Shown: positions 39,752 to 48,722 of the stretch, piece after piece
Numbering within the stretch: the first letter of the stretch is position 1
Layout of the letters: the number at the start of each line of letters is the position of its first letter
Assembly: GCA_009784825.1 (NCBI GenBank)
Contig: WQXO01000013.1
Span: 1 to 48,837 of the forward strand
From: Oscillospiraceae bacterium
GTDB taxonomy: Bacteria; Bacillota; Clostridia; Oscillospirales; Ruminococcaceae
Length of the DNA: 48,837 nt
Reading direction: 5' to 3'
Made by a program: the position numbers and the translations under genes
Notes under the pieces: generated by a model
The model's input: only the letters and a program-made list of their open reading frames with translations
Told to the model about the DNA's origin: nothing
Databases searched by the model: none

Positions 39752-40807
39752 ATGAAAATGAAAAAACTGCTTGTCTTATTTCTGACAATAATACTTCTGC
39801 TTAATTTAACCGCCTGCACCGACATATCAAACCCTCCCCCCGAGCCGGTTGTTTCCGTATCGGAGGAAACCGTAGGGGCGGACGACCCTGTCCGCCCGAC
39901 AACAGACCCCGAACCCATTCATATACCCGTGTTTCTGCCGTTGCCGCATAACGCACCTCCCCCGAGTGAACTGCTTCACAGCGGCGGAGTATACATGTAT
40001 AACGTCGAGGAGGACATGGCAGTATTCACGCTTAACGAGTTTAACGGTCTGCCGCCTGCGTCAATCGGGAAAATCCTCACCATGTTAGTGGTTTTGGAAA
40101 ATGTACCCGACCTCAACGAAAGCGTTCGTGTCACCTATGACGCTTTTGCCGCTTTTGACAGTGATGACCCGAATATGGAGGGGGCGGCAATCGCATACAT
40201 CGAGGTCAACCAAACTAATCTGACTTATCTCGACTGCCTGTACGCACTTATGCTCGCCTCGGGGTGTGAGGCGGGGAACATATTAGCCTATAACGCAGGT
40301 GGTGGGGATATGGACGCTTTCGTGGACATGATGAATGCATTCGCCGCTGATATAGGCTGTGTGAATACCAACTTCAAAAACGCCAGCGGACTGTATGAGG
40401 TAGGGTTCTACACCTGTGCTTATGACATGTTCCTGATTACGAAATATGCAATTGACAATTACCCCATTTTTATGGAAATCGCCATTGCCCCGGAATACGA
40501 AATGCCGCCGAATAAAAAATTCCCCGACGGTTACATTATCCAAAATACCAGCAGGGGGTTTAAGGACGGGCTTGCAACAGGAATAAAAACAGGAAGCATA
40601 AACGAATACTTCGACCTTGAGGGAACGCATTATGACGGGTTTATAACCTTAGTGTCAACAGCAACAGACCCGCAAACCGGCTTAACCTACATCATCGTGA
40701 CAATGGACGCAGATTTCTATAACGAGGAAAGGGAGAGGAGCGGGTATCACTTCACCGACCACCGAATGTTGTATGAATGGGCTTTCTCCACATTCTCATA
40801 CCAATAA
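39752..40807 (+). CDS. D-Ala-D-Ala carboxypeptidase-like (S11) lipoprotein (351 aa)
   Basis: A serine DD-peptidase-type protein that would trim peptidoglycan stems, anchored as a lipoprotein (MKMKKLLVLF..., lipobox LTAC). The SxxK motif is PASIGKILT and the KTG triad is GIKTGSIN. The SxN motif, usually SGN or SAN in family S11, reads ASGCEAGN: the Asn is Cys, so activity may be changed. The linker VGADDPVRPTT comes from a palindromic repeat (39872-39901). ATG 39752 is chosen for AAAGGA seven bases upstream. Confidence 0.85.
   Translation: MKMKKLLVLFLTIILLLNLTACTDISNPPPEPVVSVSEETVGADDPVRPTTDPEPIHIPVFLPLPHNAPPPSELLHSGGVYMYNVEEDMAVFTLNEFNGLPPASIGKILTMLVVLENVPDLNESVRVTYDAFAAFDSDDPNMEGAAIAYIEVNQTNLTYLDCLYALMLASGCEAGNILAYNAGGGDMDAFVDMMNAFAADIGCVNTNFKNASGLYEVGFYTCAYDMFLITKYAIDNYPIFMEIAIAPEYEMPPNKKFPDGYIIQNTSRGFKDGLATGIKTGSINEYFDLEGTHYDGFITLVSTATDPQTGLTYIIVTMDADFYNEERERSGYHFTDHRMLYEWAFSTFSYQ
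39872..39901. repeat. GGGCGGAC/GTCCGCCC palindrome within the carboxypeptidase gene
   Basis: An 8-bp stem (39876-39883 with 39890-39897) preceded by GTAG, identical in core to the intergenic copy at about 35098-35128. It is translated as VGADDPVRPTT just after the lipobox. Confidence 0.9.
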
Positions 40808-40813
40808 TAAAAT

Positions 40814-40861
40814 AATGCCTGTTTTTAACCCGAACGGATTGTTCGGATTAGGACAGGCATT
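40814..40861. terminator. bidirectional terminator before gdhA
   Basis: AATGCCTGT/ACAGGCATT stem (40814-40822 with 40853-40861) with an inner CCGAAC/GTTCGG stem, between convergent genes. Minus-strand tail ATTATTTTATT. Confidence 0.8.
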
Positions 40862-40868
40862 AATTCTA

Positions 40869-40912
40869 ATCATTATTAATTATTAATTATTAATTGTTAA
40901 TTGTTAATTAAC
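40869..40912. repeat. AT-rich short tandem repeats
   Basis: Five to six copies of ATTATTAATTA/ATTGTTAATT-type units between the terminator and the gdhA stop. Simple sequence; no spacers. Confidence 0.85.
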
Positions 40913-42200
40913 TTACCCAGCCGCGTAATTTCACCGCATGAGCCACACGTTCAATCGCAATCATATAAGCCGCATCACGCATATACACGTTCTTCTCCTG
41001 TGCAAGGTTATACACGCCTTGGAACGCTTCTGTCATCTTACGCTCTAACTTTTCGAGAACCTCACTCTTATCCCAGAAATAGTTAATGTTGCACTGCACC
41101 TGCTCGAAATATGAACAAGTCACCCCTCCCGCATTACACAAGAAATCGGGGAGTACAACAATCCCTCTTTCCTTAATCAGCGGGTCACAGTCGGGAGTGG
41201 TAGGGCCGTTAGCACCCTCGCAGATGATTTTGACCTTCTGCGAAATGTTCCCGAAAACAGCGGGAGTAATCTGATTTTCCAAAGCACAGGGGGCGAGAAT
41301 GTCCACGTCCTGTTTAAGCCATTCATCACCGGGCAGAACCTCATACCCGAGTCCTTTCGCTTTTTCTTTGTCAATGCTGCCGAACTTGTCCTTAATGCTT
41401 ACTAATTCGGGAATGTTACAGCCGTTTACGTTTCTGAAGGTATAGGCTGTCTTATCGGTATTATCCCAGCAGGAAACAGCGATTACCTTACCGCCCAAGT
41501 CGGTATACATTCTTGCTGCATATTCCGCAACATTGCCGAACCCCTGAAAGCTTGCAGTGGTATCACCCACAGGGATTTTCATAACCCGCAACAATTCTTT
41601 TAATGTATACATAACACCGTACCCCGTTGCTTCGGTTCTGCCTAATGAACCGCCCATGCCAACGGGTTTTCCTGTTATCATACCCGGGAAACGTGCGTTC
41701 CCGACAAGAGTTTCATATTCGTCAAGCATCCACAGCATATGCTGATTATTGGTCATAACGTCGGGGGCAGGCACATCAGAGAACGGACCTATATTCGGGT
41801 ATAACGCACGAATGTACCCTCTGCAAAGGCGTTCCTGCTCGCCTAATGACATTTCACGGGGGTCACAGATTATGCCGCCCTTGCCGCCGCCTAAGGGAAT
41901 ATCGGCAACCGCACATTTCCATGTCATCCACATAGAAAGGGCACGTACTGTGTCAGCAGTTTCCTCGGGGTGGAAACGAATTCCGCCTTTACCCGGGCCT
42001 CGTGCGTCATTGTGGCGGATTCTGAAGCCCTTGAACGTCTTAGTTGTGCCGTCGTCCATCTTCACGGGGATAGAAACGTGATATTCTTTCATCGGCTGTC
42101 TTAAAAAATCTCGCATACCTTGGTCTAATCCGATTGTTTCAGCGACACCGTCGAATTGTGCCTGTGCATTCTCAAATGGGTTATAGCCTGTGTTTGCCAT
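40908..42200 (-). CDS. gdhA: NAD(P)-glutamate dehydrogenase (430 aa)
   Basis: Interconverts glutamate and 2-oxoglutarate plus ammonia. Recognised by the catalytic PLGGGKGGI Lys motif, 'DVPAPDVMTNNQHMLWMLDEY', the substrate segment 'GPGKGGIRFHPEET' and the dinucleotide fold around SFQGFGNVAEYAA. Length is that of the hexameric ~430-residue type common in Firmicutes. The promoter is at 42264-42235. It ends at AT-rich repeats. It is divergent from serC, and glutamate is the amino donor for both SerC and DapL. Confidence 0.97.
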   Translation of the reverse strand: MANTGYNPFENAQAQFDGVAETIGLDQGMRDFLRQPMKEYHVSIPVKMDDGTTKTFKGFRIRHNDARGPGKGGIRFHPEETADTVRALSMWMTWKCAVADIPLGGGKGGIICDPREMSLGEQERLCRGYIRALYPNIGPFSDVPAPDVMTNNQHMLWMLDEYETLVGNARFPGMITGKPVGMGGSLGRTEATGYGVMYTLKELLRVMKIPVGDTTASFQGFGNVAEYAARMYTDLGGKVIAVSCWDNTDKTAYTFRNVNGCNIPELVSIKDKFGSIDKEKAKGLGYEVLPGDEWLKQDVDILAPCALENQITPAVFGNISQKVKIICEGANGPTTPDCDPLIKERGIVVLPDFLCNAGGVTCSYFEQVQCNINYFWDKSEVLEKLERKMTEAFQGVYNLAQEKNVYMRDAAYMIAIERVAHAVKLRGWVS

Positions 42201-42234
42201 AAGTGTTGTCCCCCTTTATAATTTTATGGTATAA

Positions 42235-42264
42235 ATTGTAACATAAAATCGGGTGGTTTGTCAA
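42235..42264 (-). promoter_or_regulatory. gdhA promoter
   Basis: TTGACA (42264-42259), 18-base spacer, TACAAT (42240-42235) on the minus strand. Confidence 0.78.
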
Positions 42265-42288
42265 TATTGAGCAAAATAAATTTTTCTG

Positions 42289-42317
42289 TTGACATTGCAA
42301 AAGTTTTAACGTATAAT
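42289..42317 (+). promoter_or_regulatory. serC-serA promoter
   Basis: TTGACA (42289-42294), 17-base spacer, TATAAT (42312-42317): full consensus, about 45 bases before serC. Confidence 0.9.
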
Positions 42318-42363
42318 TATATGGTAATATTTTGTATAAAACTATATAAGGAGGCAAAGAAAA

Positions 42364-43443
42364 ATGAGGGTTTACAATTTCAGTGCAGGCCCGGCGGTTC
42401 TTCCGGAGGAAGTGCTTAAAAAAGCAGCAAGCGAAATGACGGAATACGGCGGCTCCGGTCAATCGGTGATGGAAATGTCACACCGTTCAAAGGAGTATGA
42501 GGCGGTTCATGACAACTGTGCGGCGTTGCTTCGTGAGGTTATGGGAATTCCCGACAATTACAAGGTTCTGTTTATTCAAGGCGGGGCACATATGCAGTTT
42601 GAGATGGTTCCGCTTAACCTGATGGTCAAAGGCAAGGCAGACTTCGTAGTGACCGGTCAATGGGCAGGGAAAGCCCACAGCGAAGCCAAGAAATACGGTA
42701 CTGCCAATTTAATCGCTTCTTCAAAGGACAAGACCTTCTCCTACATTCCCGAATTAGACAGTGCATCTTTCGACAAAGACGCTGACTTCTTCCACATTTG
42801 TGAAAACAACACAATTTTCGGAACAAAATTCAAGAGCTTACCCGAAACAGGTAATGTTCCGTTAGTTTCTGATATGTCGTCCTGTATTTTATCCGAGCCC
42901 GTCGATGTGTCGAAATACGGTTTGATTTACGCTTGTGCCCAGAAGAACATGGGACCCTCCGGCGTAACTATTGTAATTATCCGTGAAGACCTTATCCGGG
43001 ATTTAAGCGACACCAAGTTCCCGACAATGCTGCAATACAAGGTTTATGACGATAACAATTCACTCTATAACACACCACCCACCTATTCGATTTATATGTG
43101 CGGATTAGTTTTGGAGTGGGTTAAAAATAACGGCGGCTTAGCGGCGATGAAGGTCAAAAACGAGAAAAAAGCCGCTATTTTATACGATGCGATTGACAAT
43201 TCAAAAATGTTCAGCAATCCCGTGAACAAGCCCGACCGCTCACTCATGAACGTGACATTTGTTACAGGTAACGAAGACTTAGACAAGAAGTTCATAGCGG
43301 GTGCAAAGGCAGCAGGTTTGGTGAACTTAGGGGGACACCGCTCGGTAGGCGGAATGAGAGCATCGATATACAATGCAATGCCGGTAGAGGGCGTTCAAGC
43401 ATTGGTTGACTTTATGAAAAAATTCGAGGAGGAAAACGCATAA
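42364..43443 (+). CDS. serC: phosphoserine aminotransferase (359 aa)
   Basis: A PLP enzyme that turns 3-phosphohydroxypyruvate and glutamate into 3-phosphoserine. Marked by YNFSAGPAVLPEEVL at the start, 'MEMSHRSKEYE' and the PLP Lys in 'IYACAQKNMGPSG', with standard length. SD GGAGG precedes the ATG. It is directly followed by serA with no gap, so the first two serine steps are in one operon. Confidence 0.97.
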   Translation: MRVYNFSAGPAVLPEEVLKKAASEMTEYGGSGQSVMEMSHRSKEYEAVHDNCAALLREVMGIPDNYKVLFIQGGAHMQFEMVPLNLMVKGKADFVVTGQWAGKAHSEAKKYGTANLIASSKDKTFSYIPELDSASFDKDADFFHICENNTIFGTKFKSLPETGNVPLVSDMSSCILSEPVDVSKYGLIYACAQKNMGPSGVTIVIIREDLIRDLSDTKFPTMLQYKVYDDNNSLYNTPPTYSIYMCGLVLEWVKNNGGLAAMKVKNEKKAAILYDAIDNSKMFSNPVNKPDRSLMNVTFVTGNEDLDKKFIAGAKAAGLVNLGGHRSVGGMRASIYNAMPVEGVQALVDFMKKFEEENA

Positions 43444-44607
43444 ATGTACAATATTTTAACTTTTAACAAAATCGCCGCTTGCGGAACAGATTTATTAGAC
43501 AAGGGTAAATACAGCTTCGGGGAAGAGGTTAGTAACCCCGACGCAGTTTTAGTCAGAAGTGCGTCCATGCACGACTATGACCTTAACCCGGAATTATTGG
43601 CAATCGCAAGGGCAGGGGCAGGCACTAATAATATTCCTGTTGACAAATGCAGTGAAAAAGGAATAGTTGTGTTCAACACCCCGGGTGCTAATGCTAACGG
43701 CGTAAAGGAGCTTACTATAGCGGGATTGTTACTGTCAAGCAGAAAAGTCGTTGACGCTATTGAGGAGTGTAAGACTCTTAAAGGCAAAGGCGACGAAGTC
43801 CCTAAGTTAGTCGAAAAGATTAAGGGTGCATTCGGCGGGCAGGAAATCAAGGGCAAGAAATTAGGTGTAATCGGTCTTGGTGCAATCGGAGCAATGGTTG
43901 CTAATGCGGCGATTGATTTAGGAATGGACGTTTACGGGTGTGACCCGTTCCTGTCGGTTGATGCGGCGTTGAACCTTTCGAGGAAAATCACCTACGTCAA
44001 AACCCTCAGAGAAATATACGAAAACTGCGACTATATTTCATTAAACGCACCCGCAACCGCTCAGACAAAGGGCATGATTAATGCAGAGGCAATCGGGTAT
44101 ATGAAGAAGAACGTCCGTCTGATTAACTTCGCACGCTCTGAATTAGTTGATGACGGGGCTGTAATCGCAGCGTTACAGAATGGCGGAATGGCATGTTATG
44201 TCACCGACTTCCCCACCGATGCAATAATCGGCGTACCCGGCGTTATCGCAATCCCGCACTTAGGTGCTTCAACAGAGGAAAGTGAAGACAACTGTGCGGT
44301 TATGGCAGTTCGACAGGTTGCAGACTTCATCGAAAACGGCAACATCACAAACTCGGTCAACCTCCCGAATTTGTCAATGGCGTTGACAGGCGACTTTAAA
44401 GTTTGCGTAATCCATAAAAATGTAGACGGCGTTCTGACCAAGCTGACACAGGTTGCCGCCGAAACCAAACACAACATCGAAAACATGGAAAGCAAATCTA
44501 AAAAAGACTACGCATATACAGTGCTTGACATAACCGGTTCCCCCGACGGAATGGCAGAAAAGTTCAAGGGAGTTGACAATGTTATTTCGGTGAGAATTAT
44601 TAAATAA
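43444..44607 (+). CDS. serA: 3-phosphoglycerate dehydrogenase (387 aa)
   Basis: Oxidises 3-phosphoglycerate, the first step to serine. It has an N-terminal substrate part, a Rossmann domain (LGVIGLGAIGAMVANAAIDL), 'LINFARSELVD', and the catalytic His region 'IPHLGASTEESEDN'. A C-terminal ACT domain (about residues 318-387, 'VCVIHKNVDGVLTKLTQVAA') usually senses serine. The start follows the serC stop immediately, with GGAGG in the serC end. The terminator is at 44624. Confidence 0.96.
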   Translation: MYNILTFNKIAACGTDLLDKGKYSFGEEVSNPDAVLVRSASMHDYDLNPELLAIARAGAGTNNIPVDKCSEKGIVVFNTPGANANGVKELTIAGLLLSSRKVVDAIEECKTLKGKGDEVPKLVEKIKGAFGGQEIKGKKLGVIGLGAIGAMVANAAIDLGMDVYGCDPFLSVDAALNLSRKITYVKTLREIYENCDYISLNAPATAQTKGMINAEAIGYMKKNVRLINFARSELVDDGAVIAALQNGGMACYVTDFPTDAIIGVPGVIAIPHLGASTEESEDNCAVMAVRQVADFIENGNITNSVNLPNLSMALTGDFKVCVIHKNVDGVLTKLTQVAAETKHNIENMESKSKKDYAYTVLDITGSPDGMAEKFKGVDNVISVRIIK

Positions 44608-44623
44608 TTAAAGAAATCAAGAA

Positions 44624-44668
44624 AAATCTGCCTTGTTTATGAAAAAACAGGGCAGATTTGTTATTTTG
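44624..44668 (+). terminator. terminator of serC-serA
   Basis: AAATCTGCC...GGCAGATTT stem with inner TGTTT/AAACA (44624-44638 with 44645-44659), followed by a T-rich tail. Confidence 0.82.
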
Positions 44669-44682
44669 TAATCGTTTTGTAA

Positions 44683-44711
44683 TTGACATTACGCCTTTAC
44701 AGTGGTATATT
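44683..44711 (+). promoter_or_regulatory. promoter of the solute-binding lipoprotein cluster
   Basis: TTGACA (44683-44688), 17-base spacer, TATATT (44706-44711), about 50 bases before the lipoprotein start. Confidence 0.82.
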
Positions 44712-44761
44712 ATATTATAAGGGAAATTTTACAACACGAAATTTAAATTATGGAGGATTTT

Positions 44762-46204
44762 ATGAAGAGAGTAATTTCACTTATTCTAATCGCACTGATG
44801 GTGTTAAGTGTTGCCGCTTGCGAAACCGACGGCAGGCAGGCGTTCACCACCTTAGACACCACACGAGCCAATGAACAGCACGCAGGTGTTCAGGATGCTG
44901 TTGCGAAAATCGCAGACCACCCGTCGTTACCCGATGTTGAAGTCACCAAGAAAATCAAGTTTCTTTCGTGGCCCGGCTCGGGAGGAAACCACATCGACGA
45001 AACCTCACCCGCCGCAGAAATGTTCAGAGCGAAATACGGTGTTCCCGACCAGCAGGACGAGGACGACAGGAACATTATCGAATTCTGGAACTGCGGACAG
45101 TATCAAAACCGTTATGTTGAGCTTGCTAAAAGAATATCGTCAGACGATGCACCCGACATATTCCCCTTTGAAGCGAGATACTACCCCTACGGCATATACG
45201 CCAATCTGTTCCAAAGCATTGACGGTGTTATTGACATTGACTCACCCGAATGGGCAGATTCCCGCGAGGTTATCAGACGCTTTGAGTGGGGCGGCAAGAA
45301 CTATTGTGCAGTGACCGAGCTTGTTCCGAGTTATGTAATATGGTACAGACGAAGCATAATGGAAGAGGCAGGGTTAGATGACCCGTATACATTATATAAA
45401 CAAGGCAAGTGGGACTGGAACGTGTTCATGGAGCATTGCGAAAGATTTTCCGACCCGTTAAATGACAAGTACTCCGTCAGCGGCTGGGACCCCGACGAAT
45501 CGCTGTTATGCACAACCGGTGTAGGGCTGATTTCGATTGAGGGCGGAAAATTAGTCAGCAATATGTATGACGCAAGAATTGAACGTGCTATGGAAATGGT
45601 ATACATTCTCAGCACAAGAAACTATCGTTATCCTCAGCATGAGCTGAATAACTGGAGTATGAACTATAACGAGTTCCGTGCCGGAAATATTCTTTTCTGG
45701 GATAACGGGCAGTGGTATTATGAAGAGCTTCTCCATAATTACCGTGACAGGGACGGTTGGCCCGACGATGAAATATGCCTTGTTCCTTATCCCCGTGACC
45801 CGTATGCCAATGAGTATTATCAGCAGGGGCGGCAGGAATCCTATATGTTCGTAGCCGGCTCAAAGAATAAAGAGGGCTTTCAGGCGTGGACACAATGCGT
45901 GGTTCTTACAGTCAGAGACCCCGAAGTCCTTGCACAAGCCCGTGACAAGAAGAAAGTCGACTATGGCTGGACAGATGCACAGCTTGACATATTCGATGAA
46001 ATTCTGCGTGATTTAACCCCCGTGTTTGACTTTAAGAATGGCTTAGGCGAGGAAGTCGGCAGTAAGGACGTTTACGAGAACGCAGTGGAAATGGTCACAA
46101 AGTATGTGCTTATTCACGGAGAGTCGTATACCATGATGCGGGAGGAACGACGAGCCGAAATTGACATGCAGATTGCTAAATTAAACGCCTCAGTCGGACA
46201 TTAG
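44762..46204 (+). CDS. solute-binding (family 1-like) lipoprotein (480 aa)
   Basis: A lipoprotein with signal MKRVISLILIALMVLSVAAC. The mature part follows the pattern of bacterial extracellular solute-binding proteins of sugar ABC transporters: KIKFLSWPG near the start, 'YVELAKRISSDDAPDIFPFE', 'PSYVIWYRRSIMEEAGLDDP', 'GKWDWNVFMEHCERFSDP' and 'FWDNGQWYYEELLHNY'. No permease or ATPase gene is in the window, so it is either an orphan or the transporter lies beyond the edge. ATG 44762 is used because GGAGG precedes it; an ATG at 44750 includes the SD. It is followed closely by the TPR gene. Confidence 0.85.
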   Translation: MKRVISLILIALMVLSVAACETDGRQAFTTLDTTRANEQHAGVQDAVAKIADHPSLPDVEVTKKIKFLSWPGSGGNHIDETSPAAEMFRAKYGVPDQQDEDDRNIIEFWNCGQYQNRYVELAKRISSDDAPDIFPFEARYYPYGIYANLFQSIDGVIDIDSPEWADSREVIRRFEWGGKNYCAVTELVPSYVIWYRRSIMEEAGLDDPYTLYKQGKWDWNVFMEHCERFSDPLNDKYSVSGWDPDESLLCTTGVGLISIEGGKLVSNMYDARIERAMEMVYILSTRNYRYPQHELNNWSMNYNEFRAGNILFWDNGQWYYEELLHNYRDRDGWPDDEICLVPYPRDPYANEYYQQGRQESYMFVAGSKNKEGFQAWTQCVVLTVRDPEVLAQARDKKKVDYGWTDAQLDIFDEILRDLTPVFDFKNGLGEEVGSKDVYENAVEMVTKYVLIHGESYTMMREERRAEIDMQIAKLNASVGH

Positions 46205-46205
46205 A

Positions 46206-47060
46206 GTGAAAGCAAAATTCATTTTTGCACCGATTATTGCCATTGTTTTTATCAGCGGTGCAATTACAGCGTATACAGTATTTTTTACAGGGGCGGGAGC
46301 GGTTAATACCTCCCGCCTGCTTTCCCAAGGGGAGAAATGCCTTTCCGAAGAAAACTTCGACGAGGCTTTAGAGCTGTTCCTTTCGGTAATCGAAAATGAC
46401 CCCGACAATGTCAACGCTTATATCGGGGCGGCTGATTCATACGTCGGGAAAGGGCGTTTAGACAGGGCAATCGCTATTCTTGAAAAAGGATATGACATTA
46501 CCCGCAGTGCGAGAATATTAATTAAAATTGACAATGTGGAATCCCTCCGTCCCCCTGAAATCGGCGATATAATTTATTTCGGCGGGTATGACTGGAGGGT
46601 TCTTGATATACAGGACGGTAAGGCATTAATTATCACCGAAAGGGTGTTGGTGAATACAAGAGGCAGCTTCTATACCAAGTTTATCACGTGGGAAGATAGT
46701 GACCTGCGAGAGTATCTTAATGGAGAGTTCTATGACAGCTTCAGCGAACATGATAAAGCGTTTATTGAAGAAACATACGTCGTAAATGATGATTATAACC
46801 CCGACCTTTTTGTATTCGGCGGAAATGATACATATGACTATGTCTTTTTATTAAGCGTTGAGGAGGTTCGTTTATACTTCGCCGATAATGAATCGACAAT
46901 TGCTCTTAATACCGGAAACCGCACCGCATCGTGGTATTTACGGACTCCGGGTTACTACACCACCAATGTTGCACGTGTAAGATATGACGGCGTTATCGAT
47001 ATGCAAAGCGGATATGGCTCTTCAACCTATGTTCGTCCGGCTATGTGGATTTATATATAA
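46206..47060 (+). CDS. membrane-anchored TPR and DUF6273-like protein (284 aa)
   Basis: An N-terminal membrane helix (FIFAPIIAIVFISGAITAYTV) is followed by tetratricopeptide-like helices (LSQGEKCLSEENFDEALELF; 'NVNAYIGAADSYVGKGRLDR') and a C-terminal domain with 'IIYFGGYDWRVLDIQDGKAL', LREYLNGEFYDSF and SWYLRTPGY, the DUF6273 pattern. The start is GTG at 46206, one base after the previous stop, so translation is coupled. Function unknown; the domain often sits on surface proteins. Confidence 0.83.
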   Translation: MKAKFIFAPIIAIVFISGAITAYTVFFTGAGAVNTSRLLSQGEKCLSEENFDEALELFLSVIENDPDNVNAYIGAADSYVGKGRLDRAIAILEKGYDITRSARILIKIDNVESLRPPEIGDIIYFGGYDWRVLDIQDGKALIITERVLVNTRGSFYTKFITWEDSDLREYLNGEFYDSFSEHDKAFIEETYVVNDDYNPDLFVFGGNDTYDYVFLLSVEEVRLYFADNESTIALNTGNRTASWYLRTPGYYTTNVARVRYDGVIDMQSGYGSSTYVRPAMWIYI

Positions 47061-47131
47061 AGGAGACATATTATGAAAAAACTACTTGCTGTATTACTGA
47101 GCGTGTGCCTGTTATTAGGTGTGACTGCCTG
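47059..47131 (+). repeat. direct repeat: RBS plus signal peptide, copy 1
   Basis: A 73-base stretch covering SD, ATG and signal peptide of the second solute-binding lipoprotein. It matches 48650-48722 with only two differences. Confidence 0.92.
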
Positions 47132-48650
47132 TGCCGAAAATACGGTTGGGGAGAACGATACAGAAGAAATATCGACATATGATAACCATAACTATATGTT
47201 AGACTTGGAAAGCAGAGTGCAAATCGACATCTATACATTCACCGAGGAAACCATACAAATTCTTAACTTTGTATTAGATAGAGAATACCCCGATTTCTTT
47301 GACAGGTTTTATATAAACTATGTTTTAGAGGGCGAGGATTATGTATACATCGATAAGGTTGAAAACGCTCTCGACAGCAGATTCAAACCGCATATTTATA
47401 TTGCAGATGCTCGTTATGCGAAAAGATTTGCGGCTAATGCTCAAACCGCCTCCCTCAGTGAATTAGGTATACATTATACTGCAAATGAGCTTTATCAATA
47501 TACTATTGACCTTATGACGATTAACGGGGAGGTTAAAGGGATAACTCACCAAGCAACCCCCGGTGCGGTATTCTACAGGAGTGACATTGCACAACACATC
47601 GGGTATAATGACTATCATGCAGTCCAAGCCAAGCTGAACACATGGGACGGGTTTGTGGACATGGCGAGAGACCTCAAGGCGGAGGGCGTATATATGGTAT
47701 ACGGTCTTGATGAAATTGCACGCCCTTTTCTTAATTCGAGGAGCTTCGGCTGGGTGAACGAATATAATGAGCTTACCATTGACGAAGCAATGATTAAGGA
47801 GTTTTTAAACGTCAGCACAAGGCTTTATGAAATAGGTGCTTATGCTTCTTACAACAGCTCAGGGCAGTGGAGTGATTATTGGTGGGTAGGTATGCGAGGG
47901 GGAGAAATTTATAACTACAATATCGGAGTATTTCAATACGCAGATGTTTTCGCATATTTCGGCTGTACATGGTTTTTGCATTATGTCTTGAAACCCAGCA
48001 CTTTTATAGGCGGTCATGACGAATACGAAAGATTAATCAGCGAAGGCAAAACAGATGCTGACCTTGTGGGCGATGGTACATTTGGTAATTGGGGAGTGGT
48101 TGCACCTCCCGACGGCTACGGCTACCACTGGGGTCACACCTACTGGTTCGCTTCAAAGGCGGCGGCTGAAGATAAGGAAGTCAGCGAGGGTGTGCGAATG
48201 ATTTTTGATACACTTATTAACAACAGCGAGGTTATGAAAGCGTATTGCTCTGCAACGGATAACAACTACTATTACCTTACAAATCCCGAATTCTCTAATA
48301 TAAAATCTGTTAACGAAGAACTCAGTAAGGACAGCAGATTCAATGACCCGTTCTTGGGCGGGCAGAACCATTATGAAATATTCACAAAGGCGGCAAATAC
48401 AATTGACAGCACAAACGCAACCATCTATGATTATGACTTTGAGCGGTTCTTTAATGACGCAATCTATACGTATTTTTTAGCCATTGATTTAGGTGCATCT
48501 CCAGACCAAGCGTATGACACAGCTATGGCTATGTTTGTCGAACGAACAAAAACAAATATTCCTTTTGTTATTATCCCTGCCGAGTATAGCAAATTTGCAT
48601 TAGGTGCGATTGAGATTTCCGACGATGATTACTATAATTATTATTTATAA
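47073..48650 (+). CDS. solute-binding-like lipoprotein, second (525 aa)
   Basis: Lipobox signal MKKLLAVLLSVCLLLGVTAC. The mature part shows the solute-binding pattern more weakly: 'INGEVKGITHQATPGAVFYR', then YRSDIAQHIGYNDY, 'LNTWDGFVDMARDLKAEGVY' and late 'YGYHWGHTYWFASKAAAEDK'. It is a paralogue-like partner to the protein at 44762 but divergent. It follows the TPR protein by 12 bases. No transport genes are visible. GGAG precedes the ATG. Confidence 0.78.
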   Translation: MKKLLAVLLSVCLLLGVTACAENTVGENDTEEISTYDNHNYMLDLESRVQIDIYTFTEETIQILNFVLDREYPDFFDRFYINYVLEGEDYVYIDKVENALDSRFKPHIYIADARYAKRFAANAQTASLSELGIHYTANELYQYTIDLMTINGEVKGITHQATPGAVFYRSDIAQHIGYNDYHAVQAKLNTWDGFVDMARDLKAEGVYMVYGLDEIARPFLNSRSFGWVNEYNELTIDEAMIKEFLNVSTRLYEIGAYASYNSSGQWSDYWWVGMRGGEIYNYNIGVFQYADVFAYFGCTWFLHYVLKPSTFIGGHDEYERLISEGKTDADLVGDGTFGNWGVVAPPDGYGYHWGHTYWFASKAAAEDKEVSEGVRMIFDTLINNSEVMKAYCSATDNNYYYLTNPEFSNIKSVNEELSKDSRFNDPFLGGQNHYEIFTKAANTIDSTNATIYDYDFERFFNDAIYTYFLAIDLGASPDQAYDTAMAMFVERTKTNIPFVIIPAEYSKFALGAIEISDDDYYNYYL

Positions 48651-48722
48651 AAGGAGACATATTATGAAAAAACTACTTGCGGTATTACTGAGCGTGTGCC
48701 TGTTATTATGTGTGACTGCCTG
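48650..48722 (+). repeat. direct repeat: RBS plus signal peptide, copy 2
   Basis: Second copy of the 73-base signal-peptide repeat (71/73 identical to 47059-47131). Confidence 0.92.

Noticed and set aside
40869-40912. Possible CRISPR-like repeats
   Set aside because: Units are AT-only, directly abutting and without spacers; no cas genes are present.
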